Shown here one piece after another: positions 1 to 5,454 of a DNA stretch of 7,236 bases. The translations under genes were made by a program, and so were the position numbers. Under the pieces are notes generated by a model. That model made no database searches. It had not been told where the DNA came from and saw nothing but the letters and a program-made list of their open reading frames with translations. Source of the stretch: Desulfobacteraceae bacterium (lineage in GTDB: Bacteria > Desulfobacterota > DSM-4660 > Desulfatiglandales > Desulfatiglandaceae); the NCBI GenBank assembly GCA_030589715.1, contig JAUUVE010000098.1, forward strand, positions 1 through 7,236, read 5' to 3'. Numbering within the stretch: position 1 is the stretch's first letter; each line of letters starts with the position of its first letter.

Positions 1-169
1 AGGTCGCGCTTATGATCTTCATCAAAGTCGATTTGCCTGCACCGTTCTCCCCCAGCAGAACATGGACCTCTCCCTCTTTCAGGTCGAAATCTACCCTATC
101 CAGGGCGTGAACCTCTGGAAAGCTTTTGTCAATCGCTTCAGCCTGTAAAAGGAATGGTGAAGCCGTCAT
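1..169 (-). CDS. Sugar ABC transporter ATP-binding protein, N-terminal fragment (RbsA/MglA-like)
   Basis: This is the first 56 residues of an ABC transporter ATPase; the rest lies beyond the left edge. Seen: an aromatic A-loop residue (F17) near the adenine site and a complete Walker A motif GENGAGKST at residues 40-48, followed by LMKII, the usual start of the first nucleotide-binding domain in sugar importers of the RbsA/MglA/XylG type. Start: ATG at 169-167 has AAAGGA at 179-174, 4 nt upstream. The adjacent upstream gene encodes a type-1 sugar-binding protein, so this subunit probably powers uptake of the same ligand at the cytoplasmic face of the inner membrane. RbsA-type ATPases are double-domain proteins of about 500 residues, but only the first domain's beginning is visible, so single- versus double-domain and substrate cannot be decided here. 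The ABC ATPase call is very sure; the sugar-importer assignment rests on sequence style and the neighbour. Confidence 0.93.
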   Translation of the reverse strand, partial: MTASPFLLQAEAIDKSFPEVHALDRVDFDLKEGEVHVLLGENGAGKSTLMKIISAT

Positions 170-249
170 CTTTTCCTTTCGTCTAAAGTCAAGATTGGTT
201 CCCGCACTTTCTTAAAGGGCCTCCTCTTAGAAAGGGAACGCCATGCCAT
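166..249 (-). other. Possible 27-codon ORF overlapping the ABC ATPase start
   Basis: An ATG at 249-247 opens 27 codons, rich in Lys and Arg, ending in a TGA at 168-166 that overlaps the ATPase start as ATGA. The frame stays open further upstream without a good start. An AGGAGG lies inside the ORF, 12 nt before an in-frame GTG at 207-205, but the ATG itself has only a badly spaced GGAG touching it. I do not recognise the peptide. The arrangement could give translational coupling to the ATPase, or could be chance in a 240-bp spacer. Confidence 0.15.
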
Positions 250-409
250 CTCCAGGTCTCTTGAATTGTTGATATCCTCTTCCACCAAAGGAGTCAAGAC
301 CCTGGCTTGACAAAAAGATCGACCCTATGTTGTTGCCCGCAAAATAGAGACTGTGGCTTATGGGGGGGGAAGCTACCCGTTTTCAGGTAGCTCCCCAACC
401 GCCTGGTCT
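170..409 (-). other. 240-bp spacer between binding-protein and ATPase genes
   Basis: This spacer is long for two genes that normally sit in one operon. Seen in it: a strong hairpin at 366-396 just after the binding-protein stop; a second inverted repeat GTCAAG/CTTGAC at 293-298 and 306-311 with a 7-nt loop; an AGGAGG on the minus strand; and the small ORF described separately. I found no convincing minus-strand promoter, so the ATPase is probably reached by read-through from the binding-protein gene. The spacer could also be the scar of a lost gene, but no residue of one is recognisable. Confidence 0.5.
366..396 (-). terminator. Intercistronic hairpin after the binding-protein gene
   Basis: On the minus strand GGGGAGCTACC (396-386) pairs with GGTAGCT-T-CCCC (377-366), giving 11 base pairs with one bulged T and an 8-nt loop. 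It begins 13 nt after the TAA of the binding-protein gene. The hairpin is followed by a run of C, not T, so it is not a textbook intrinsic terminator. In binding-protein-dependent operons such a structure often protects the upstream message from 3' decay or lets only part of transcription through, keeping the binding protein in excess over the ATPase. That role is inferred; the hairpin itself is seen. Confidence 0.45.
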
Positions 410-1573
410 TTACTTGACCCGAGGTGAGCCCCCTGCCTTGATGACATCCCACTTGATGGGCTCCAGGGCAGGACTGGGGTAGAACAGATCGGCGTTATCC
501 TTGTACATGATGCGAGGCCTGATGTCGAAGATATAAGGTACTTTTCCGCCAAGGGCAAGGGTAACGGCGAACTCGGTACCGTACCAGCCCCACTCGGGGA
601 AACCATGGTGCGTCTCGCCAACCATTTTCCCTTCTCTTACCCTGTTTGCTGACTCCGGTGTCACATCATTGGTGAATATGGCAACCTTGCCAGTCCCCGG
701 TCCTGCGCTCTGGCCGACCACATCGAGCCGACCGGCCCTCTCGCAGGCCAGCATGGCGCCGAGGCCCATCTCATTAGAGGCGGCCCACATGGCGTCCAAG
801 GTTCCACCTGGATTTCTCGTCAGGAAGTCCTCCGCTGCCCTTATGCCTTTCTCCCGGTTCCAATCTGCTGGCAAGGTCCCAACAATCTTTATGCCGGGAA
901 AGGGGTCAACGACCTCGTGGAAACCGTTCAGGCGGGCTGTGGAAAAGAAGCCCCCGGCAATTCCCTCGATGATAGCTACCCTCGCCTTGATGTCTGCGGT
1001 CTTAGGATCAACGTTCTTGTACTGTTCCCTCCACCACGCCAAATCAATGTATGTCCCTGGGGCTATATCGATTTTCTTCCCTTTGCCCAAGATACCCGGC
1101 CCTCCAAAGTAGTCGAGCAGTGCGTATGCCGAGATCCTTCCTGCATCCGTGTTATCAAAGCCAATATACGAGGCAACCTTCACCCCCGCGATGGGCTCGA
1201 GGAGGTTCACGATGATGACCGGGATACCTGCCTTGGCGGCTTTCTTGATGGCCGGTTTAACCACTTCGACCTCGATTGGGGAAATCGCGATCACATCCAC
1301 CTTCCTCTGGATATAGTCCTCGATGATGGCAACCTGATCCGCATAGGCTACGTGAGTGGCTGGCGACTGGGAGATGACCTTCACGTCAATGCCGTTCGCA
1401 ATTGCGTCTTTAGCCCCCTTCTCAAAATAATCGGTGGCCGTCTTGAATACCCCGGTGATATCGGGTGGTGTCCATCCAATAGTAATCTGGTCAGCGGCCG
1501 CTGTCAGACTCATTCCGCCAAAAATGATCATGATAACGCATGTATAGATAACTGTTTTTACCTTACTTGACAT
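410..1573 (-). CDS. Periplasmic sugar-binding protein of an ABC importer (type-1 fold)
   Basis: This 387-residue protein would capture the ligand in the periplasm and pass it to the ABC importer. Seen: a basic start, a hydrophobic stretch at about residues 8-23 and an AAA-D site giving probable signal peptidase I cleavage after A27. There is no lipobox Cys, so it should be soluble. The mature protein reads as the Peripla_BP_4/RbsB-like family: DVIAISP (93-99), a following helix, then AGIPVI (115-120) and YIGFDNTDAG (136-145), the usual alternation of the N-terminal lobe. It is about 90 residues longer than RbsB, partly from an insert near residues 156-197 that includes an aromatic LAWWREQY stretch. 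The ATG is preceded by AAGGAGGG at good spacing. It lies 134 nt after the dehydrogenase stop and before the ATPase, all on one strand. Ligand identity is unknown; a sugar, polyol or autoinducer-like furanose would all fit the fold. Confidence 0.9.
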   Translation of the reverse strand: MSSKVKTVIYTCVIMIIFGGMSLTAAADQITIGWTPPDITGVFKTATDYFEKGAKDAIANGIDVKVISQSPATHVAYADQVAIIEDYIQRKVDVIAISPIEVEVVKPAIKKAAKAGIPVIIVNLLEPIAGVKVASYIGFDNTDAGRISAYALLDYFGGPGILGKGKKIDIAPGTYIDLAWWREQYKNVDPKTADIKARVAIIEGIAGGFFSTARLNGFHEVVDPFPGIKIVGTLPADWNREKGIRAAEDFLTRNPGGTLDAMWAASNEMGLGAMLACERAGRLDVVGQSAGPGTGKVAIFTNDVTPESANRVREGKMVGETHHGFPEWGWYGTEFAVTLALGGKVPYIFDIRPRIMYKDNADLFYPSPALEPIKWDVIKAGGSPRVK

Positions 1574-1633
1574 GGTTTCGCCCTCCTTTTTAAAAGTGAT
1601 TCAAATGTAATGCTCGATCTACTCCAATTCGCC

Positions 1634-1669
1634 TTAAAGTCTCGGATGCTTATCACCTCCTTTCCTCAT
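1634..1669 (-). promoter_or_regulatory. Extended orphan Shine-Dalgarno element, possible 11-codon leader
   Basis: In the 134-bp gap between the dehydrogenase and the binding protein, the minus strand has AAGGAGGTGAT at 1662-1652, an 11-nt full match to the anti-Shine-Dalgarno tail of 16S rRNA. No ATG, GTG or TTG follows at useful spacing. It lies inside a tiny frame from ATG 1669-1667 to TAA 1636-1634 encoding MRKGGDKHPRL, whose own ATG has no ribosome site. The binding protein has its own good ribosome site about 70 nt further on. It could be a ribosome standby or message-protecting site, a leader peptide element, or a remnant. Confidence 0.3.
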
Positions 1670-1707
1670 AGAATCCGGCCCTCTTATATCCATGCTCCTA
1701 CCAACGG

Positions 1708-2469
1708 CTACCAGGCAGTCATGCCTCCGTCGATGACCAAACTGGATCCCGTGGCATACCCTGGTTCATCAGAGGCCATAAACAGAATAGCCGAAGCGAT
1801 CTCCTCAGGACGTCCCAACCGGTTGGCTGGACGGCAGCTCTCCAGGGCTTTTCGAGCCTCCGCAGGATCGGGACTCTGTTCGATGGCCGCCTTGACAAGG
1901 GGTGTTTCGGTGGTTCCAGGGCATACCGCGTTGACCCGAATATTTTGGGATGCGTGATCAATAGCCATGCTCTTGGTCATCATGATGGCTGCGGCCTTGG
2001 ATACGTTATACGCTAGCTGGTTTTTGATTCCTACCAACCCCGCCTCCGAGCCCACATTGACGATGCTTCCGCCTCCGGCCTTAACCATATATGGTACAGC
2101 ATGCCGAGAACAATAAAAAATGCCTTCCACATTCACCGAAAGGATCCGCTTCCAATCCTCCTCCGTTGTAGAGGCAACATCCCCTTTCACATAGATGCCC
2201 GCATTATTGACCAGGATGTCGATACGTCCGAACGTCTGACAGGTCTTTTCCATCAAGAGGCGACAATCTTCAGACCTGGAGACGTCAGTATGGATAAAAA
2301 TCGCCTCTTTTCCGGCCTGCTTGATCTGGCGGACAACCTCCTCCCCTGCTTTATCATCCACATCTGCCACGACAACCTTGGCACCCTCTTGAGCAAATCG
2401 GAGCGCTGTCGCTTTGCCGATGCCGGCACCGGCTCCGGTTATGACAGACACCTTATCTTTCAACCTCAT
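1708..2469 (-). CDS. NAD-dependent short-chain dehydrogenase/reductase (SDR)
   Basis: This 253-residue classical SDR should interconvert an alcohol group and a carbonyl with NAD(H), in the cytoplasm. Every signature is present: the Rossmann glycine motif TGAGAGIG (11-18), D36 at the end of the second strand (which favours NAD over NADP), NNAG (88-91), and the catalytic tetrad N113, S141, Y154 and K158, the last two in YNVSK. The C-terminus has PCPGTTETP-like substrate-loop sequence (VCPGTTETP) and the usual ATGSSLVIDGG ending. Length is normal. The start at 2469 has GGGGAGG at 2484-2478, 8 nt upstream; a second AGGAGG sits too close, 1 nt from the ATG. It is the first gene leftward from the control region, ahead of the transporter genes, which suggests it acts on the imported compound or its first product. 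The fold and cofactor are secure. The substrate is open: names such as glucose, sorbitol or 3-oxoacyl-ACP dehydrogenase would only reflect family similarity. Confidence 0.95.
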   Translation of the reverse strand: MRLKDKVSVITGAGAGIGKATALRFAQEGAKVVVADVDDKAGEEVVRQIKQAGKEAIFIHTDVSRSEDCRLLMEKTCQTFGRIDILVNNAGIYVKGDVASTTEEDWKRILSVNVEGIFYCSRHAVPYMVKAGGGSIVNVGSEAGLVGIKNQLAYNVSKAAAIMMTKSMAIDHASQNIRVNAVCPGTTETPLVKAAIEQSPDPAEARKALESCRPANRLGRPEEIASAILFMASDEPGYATGSSLVIDGGMTAW

Positions 2470-2578
2470 GCCTCCTGCCTCCCCTAATCTTGGTTGATAT
2501 CCAGCCCTCTTTTTTTCGATAGGATATCCTTACGGATCGCTTCTCTTAAGGTCTCCTCAGGGTGATGCATAAAACGAC

Positions 2579-2607
2579 TTGACAGGGTATGATACTGGTA
2601 CTAACAT
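2579..2607 (+). promoter_or_regulatory. Sigma70-like promoter for the regulator/AOR operon
   Basis: A perfect -35 box TTGACA (2579-2584) is followed, after exactly 17 nt, by TAACAT (2602-2607), which matches the -10 consensus at 4 of 6 positions. The transcript would start near 2614 and have a leader of about 160 nt before the regulator's ATG. The -10 box lies inside the operator-like palindrome, so the regulator probably controls its own operon. Confidence 0.55.
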
Positions 2608-2609
2608 CA
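2590..2609. promoter_or_regulatory. Candidate GntR-type operator
   Basis: An imperfect 20-bp palindrome runs from TGAT to ATCA with 7 of 10 positions paired. Its core TGGTACTAACA (2596-2606) is an odd palindrome with a single mismatched pair around the central C. The GT...AC pattern fits the operator style known for the GntR superfamily. It spans the spacer and -10 box of the rightward promoter, a position that would block polymerase. Assignment to the adjacent regulator is inference from position and style. Confidence 0.4.
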
Positions 2610-2620
2610 GGATGTCCATA

Positions 2621-2649
2621 TAAATATCATGGTCGTTGGAACCTGTCAA
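2621..2649 (-). promoter_or_regulatory. Possible leftward promoter for the SDR/transporter operon
   Basis: The minus strand has a perfect -35 box TTGACA (2649-2644) and, after 17 nt, TATTTA (2626-2621), a weak -10 with 3 of 6 matches in an AT-rich stretch. A start near 2614 would give a leader of about 145 nt before the SDR gene. The -35 is convincing and the -10 is not, so an activator may be needed, or the inverted repeat may be a protein site instead. Confidence 0.35.
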
Positions 2650-2662
2650 CTTTTTTTTGTTG

Positions 2663-2672
2663 ATCTATAGAT
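2663..2672. repeat. Perfect 10-bp AT-rich palindrome
   Basis: ATCTATAGAT reads the same on both strands. It lies just upstream of the leftward -35 box, with a T-run in between, and in the predicted leader of the rightward transcript. The position suits a regulatory-protein site for the leftward promoter; no binding family can be named. Confidence 0.3.
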
Positions 2673-2776
2673 AGATTCTTAATAGTTTTGGATGCACCGG
2701 AGTCTGTGCTGGATAGCTATTCTTCAAAGAGCGGGCCTTCTAGCCCGGAAAAGCCATCAGATCGGGGAGTAAGCGT

Positions 2777-3511
2777 ATGAACCAGGAATTCCAGAAACTC
2801 AACCACAATAGCTTTATCCCCCTCTATTATCAGCTTAAAGAAATCATCTTGGAAAAGATTGAGAGTGGGGAATGGCCTGAAGAATGCATGATTCCCTCTG
2901 AAAATGCGCTGCAAGAAACCTATGGGGTCAGCAGAGCCACTGTTAGACGGACGATCGAACTCTTGTCTAACGAGGGGTTCTTCGAAAAGAAGAGGGGGAA
3001 GGGCACAATGGTCAAGAAGCCTATGATTGAGGAGAAACTTCCTGTGCTGAAGAGCTTTACCGAGGAAATGGCAGGAATGAATGCGACCAAACGAGTCATG
3101 TCCGCTGAATACATCGACCCTCCTCCCAAGATCAAAGAGGTCTTGGCTCTCTTTCCTGATGAACAAGTTCTCTACCTAAAAAGACTGATGATTGTAGATG
3201 GAAGCCCATTAGGGATTCTCCATTCATATATACCTGCTCGCTACAAGCTCAGGCTTGAAGAGGATTATTCCAAATCGCTTTATAAGATCTTTGAAGATTA
3301 CGGTATCCTTCTCAAGGAGGCGGACCAGAGCATTGAAGCTTTCATGTCGACAAAGGAAGAAGTTTTGCTCCTTGGATTGAGCTCCTCCTTCCCTACGCTA
3401 GTGATCAAGCGGATCGCCTATTCAATTGATGGCGATCCGGTCGAATATGTCAAAGGCGTCTACCATGGAGACCGATATCGATACAATTTGAAACTCAGCA
3501 AGAATCGATAA
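2777..3511 (+). CDS. GntR-family transcriptional regulator, HutC/UTRA type
   Basis: This 244-residue regulator has an N-terminal winged helix (about residues 13-80) with the family pattern: PLYYQLKEII (15-24), IESGEW, IPSENAL (39-45), YGVSRATVRR (49-58) as the recognition helix region, and a wing ending in GKGTMV (74-79). The remaining residues, about 90-240, fit the UTRA effector-binding domain, including LYLKRLMIVDGSPLGI (132-147) and a C-terminal DPVEYVKGVYHGDRYRY stretch. HutC-type proteins sense small molecules, often sugars, sugar phosphates or amino-acid derivatives, and are usually repressors released by the ligand. The start has GGGGAG at 2764-2769, 7 nt upstream. The gene is first in the rightward operon, 23 nt before the AOR gene, and faces the SDR/transporter set, so it probably governs both. 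The effector is unknown, presumably the imported compound or a phosphorylated product. Confidence 0.95.
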   Translation: MNQEFQKLNHNSFIPLYYQLKEIILEKIESGEWPEECMIPSENALQETYGVSRATVRRTIELLSNEGFFEKKRGKGTMVKKPMIEEKLPVLKSFTEEMAGMNATKRVMSAEYIDPPPKIKEVLALFPDEQVLYLKRLMIVDGSPLGILHSYIPARYKLRLEEDYSKSLYKIFEDYGILLKEADQSIEAFMSTKEEVLLLGLSSSFPTLVIKRIAYSIDGDPVEYVKGVYHGDRYRYNLKLSKNR

Positions 3512-3534
3512 ATATAAGGGAGTGGAATGAAACC

Positions 3535-5406
3535 ATGTTTCGAGGTGGATACACGGGAAGGATATTGAGAATAGACCTTGACCGTTCTCGGTCTTATGAG
3601 ATGGACTATTCGGATGATCTGAGAAAACAGTATCTTGGAGGACGTGGCGTTGCAGCCTATCTCTACTATCAACAGATGCCTTCCTCATTTGACCCTTTGA
3701 AGCCTTCTAATACGATTTTTTTTATGACAGGCCCTCTGACCGGAATGCCGGTTCTGGCGAGCACAAAGATGCAATTAGCAACCCGGTCTCCAGATACTGG
3801 ACATTACCTCTGTTCTAATGCCAGCGGAAATTTTGGTCCCCATTTAAAGTTTGCGGGCTATGATGGGATTATTCTTGAAGGTAAAGCATCCTCACCCACC
3901 TCCATCTTGATCAGTGACAATGGCGTCGAATTTCAAGATGCCTCACATCTTTGGGGTACAAAAACAAGGGAGGTTGACAAATACTTTAAAGAGGGGCTGC
4001 GCGGGAAAAAAATTGGCGTGATATCCATTGGGCCCGCTGCCGAGCGGGGTGTCCGGGTTGCCTGCATTCAGGTCGATGGAAGGAGCTTTGGCCGTGGAGG
4101 AGCAGGTGCAGTGATGGCCTCGAAGAATGTCAAGGCTCTAGTGGCCTGTGGAACGGGAAAGGTTGACATTGCGAACGCTGAAGCCCTCAAAGAGATCGTA
4201 AATGAGGCGCGCAAAAGTGTGCGTGAATCCAAGCATCTTCACACCACCCATGGCACAGCTCAGTACACTGAAGTCATTAATGAGTTGGGGTGCTATCCAA
4301 CACGAAACTTTCAAACCGCGGTCTTCCAAGGGATTGAAACAATCAGCTCTGTCTACATGAAGGAAAACTATTTTGTACGGAACATAGCCTGTTATCGGTG
4401 CCCTGTCGGCTGTGGCAAGGTTTGTGAGGTCAAGGAAGGACCCTTCAAAGGAGCTCAGAGTGACCCCGAATACGAAACCATCGGAGCCTTCGGAGGTCAA
4501 TGCGGGGTTAGTGATTTCGGTGCCATTATTGCGGCCAATCAGATCTGCGACGAGCAAGGTATCGATACCATGACAACAGGAACCTTGATTGCCTTTGCCA
4601 TGGAGTGTTTTGAAAGAGGATTGATTTCCAAGGAGGATGCCGATGGTCTTGATCTCCGGTTTGGCAATGGGGAAGCCATGGTAGAGATGGTTCATAGACT
4701 CGCGACACGAGATGGGTTGGGCGATCTTCTGGCTGGAGGATTTTCTCAGATCAAAAAAAAGCGGCCTGAATTGGAATACTACATGATGCATGTCAAGGGG
4801 CTCGCCTTTGCTCACTATGAACCAAGAGCGTTTTACGGGATGGGCCTGGCATACGGGACATCGAGCCGTGGGGCGTGCCACAATGTAGGTGGGTGGACCA
4901 TTCGGGACGAACTCTTAACCAAAACGCATGACCGCTTCGCGACGAACGGAAAGGGGCGCCTGGTTCAGACTCTCCAGGACAATCGTGCATATGTGGACTC
5001 TCTTGGCATCTGCACGGTCGTCCGAGGTGCCTTGGGATTTACCGATACACCCACGGGGAAGGTTCTGGAATACGTGACTGGATATGATTCTAATCCGGAG
5101 TTGATGGCGATTGGCCAAAGAATATGCACCTTGGAGCGTGTGATCCTTAACCGAGAAGGGATCAGAAGAAAGGACGACATGCTGCCCCGACGGGTCATGG
5201 AAGAGCCCCTGCCCGAAGGCATGGCAAAAGGGAGAGTCATCACACCGGAAATGTATGATGAAATGCTCGATGAGTATTACCAGGTTCGGGGTTGGGATGA
5301 AAATGGGGTACCAAGGAAGGAGACGCTCTCAGATCTTGGCCTGCAAGATGAAGATATCTTCGCACCTGAAAGTAGAGGTTATGAGGGCACACTGGAGACG
5401 GGTTGA
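3535..5406 (+). CDS. Tungsten/molybdenum aldehyde:ferredoxin oxidoreductase family protein
   Basis: Members of this family oxidise aldehydes to acids with ferredoxin as electron carrier, using a tungsten (rarely molybdenum) bis-pterin cofactor and one [4Fe-4S] cluster in the cytoplasm. The protein has 623 residues, close to the 605 of Pyrococcus furiosus AOR. Seen: the AOR_N domain start (GGYTGRILRIDL, 4-15; YLGGRG, 33-38), GRGGAGAVMASKN (186-198), the cluster ligands C286-x2-C289-x3-C293 plus distant C493, and two pterin-binding motifs DTMTTG (344-349) and DSLGIC (488-493). These match the P. furiosus landmarks (Cys288/291/295/494, DxxxxG motifs) almost position for position. H449 in ACHN corresponds to the active-site His448, and PEYET (311-315) holds the likely active-site Glu. 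The ribosome site AAGGGAG (3516-3522) is 12 nt before the ATG, slightly long. It follows the regulator by 23 nt and precedes a sugar-type dehydrogenase, which suggests a sugar-derived aldehyde or acid as substrate. BamB-type benzoyl-CoA reductase subunits share the fold, but this context does not suggest aromatics. Activity looks intact. Confidence 0.95.
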   Translation: MFRGGYTGRILRIDLDRSRSYEMDYSDDLRKQYLGGRGVAAYLYYQQMPSSFDPLKPSNTIFFMTGPLTGMPVLASTKMQLATRSPDTGHYLCSNASGNFGPHLKFAGYDGIILEGKASSPTSILISDNGVEFQDASHLWGTKTREVDKYFKEGLRGKKIGVISIGPAAERGVRVACIQVDGRSFGRGGAGAVMASKNVKALVACGTGKVDIANAEALKEIVNEARKSVRESKHLHTTHGTAQYTEVINELGCYPTRNFQTAVFQGIETISSVYMKENYFVRNIACYRCPVGCGKVCEVKEGPFKGAQSDPEYETIGAFGGQCGVSDFGAIIAANQICDEQGIDTMTTGTLIAFAMECFERGLISKEDADGLDLRFGNGEAMVEMVHRLATRDGLGDLLAGGFSQIKKKRPELEYYMMHVKGLAFAHYEPRAFYGMGLAYGTSSRGACHNVGGWTIRDELLTKTHDRFATNGKGRLVQTLQDNRAYVDSLGICTVVRGALGFTDTPTGKVLEYVTGYDSNPELMAIGQRICTLERVILNREGIRRKDDMLPRRVMEEPLPEGMAKGRVITPEMYDEMLDEYYQVRGWDENGVPRKETLSDLGLQDEDIFAPESRGYEGTLETG

Positions 5407-5454
5407 GCCGCCTTGGAGACCCGAAAAAAAGCAGCAGAAGGAGATCTAACGTAA

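Larger units (their letters stand above)
2470..2776. promoter_or_regulatory. Divergent control region between the SDR and GntR genes
   Basis: This 307-bp gap separates the two outward-facing gene sets. It contains promoter-like sequence on both strands within 2579-2649, an 8-bp inverted repeat formed by the two -35 boxes (TTGACAGG at 2579-2586 and CCTGTCAA at 2642-2649, centres 63 bp apart), an operator-like palindrome at 2590-2609, a perfect AT-rich palindrome at 2663-2672, a T-run at 2651-2658, and a small GC hairpin CGGGC/GCCCG at 2732-2747 in the regulator's leader. Predicted leaders are about 145 nt (leftward) and 160 nt (rightward). No coding sequence is evident in it. Confidence 0.75.

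Noticed and set aside
307..331. TTGACA followed by TATGTT on the plus strand
   Set aside because: The spacing is only 13 nt, and any transcript would run antisense into the binding-protein gene with no gene to serve.
917..1570. Long plus-strand open frame of 217 codons opposite the binding-protein gene
   Set aside because: Antisense shadow: the composition is not protein-like, there is no family signature, and the minus-strand gene has a signal peptide, fold motifs and a ribosome site.
2101..2487. Plus-strand open frame of 128 codons opposite the SDR
   Set aside because: Antisense to the SDR Rossmann region; low-complexity reading with no recognisable motif.
2631..2643. GGT...ACC half-sites as a second GntR operator
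   Set aside because: Only three outer base pairs match; symmetry is too weak to claim.
2732..2747. GC hairpin CGGGC/GCCCG in the regulator leader as a terminator or riboswitch
   Set aside because: Only 5 bp, no following T-run, and no recognisable riboswitch core in the leader.
3714..3725. T8 run, and A8 run near 4756-4763, in the AOR gene as possible slippage or frameshift sites
   Set aside because: The reading frame continues through both with conserved AOR sequence on each side, so no frameshift is needed.
4138..4881. Minus-strand open frame of 247 codons inside the AOR gene
   Set aside because: It lies wholly antisense to well-conserved AOR sequence and shows no domain pattern of its own.
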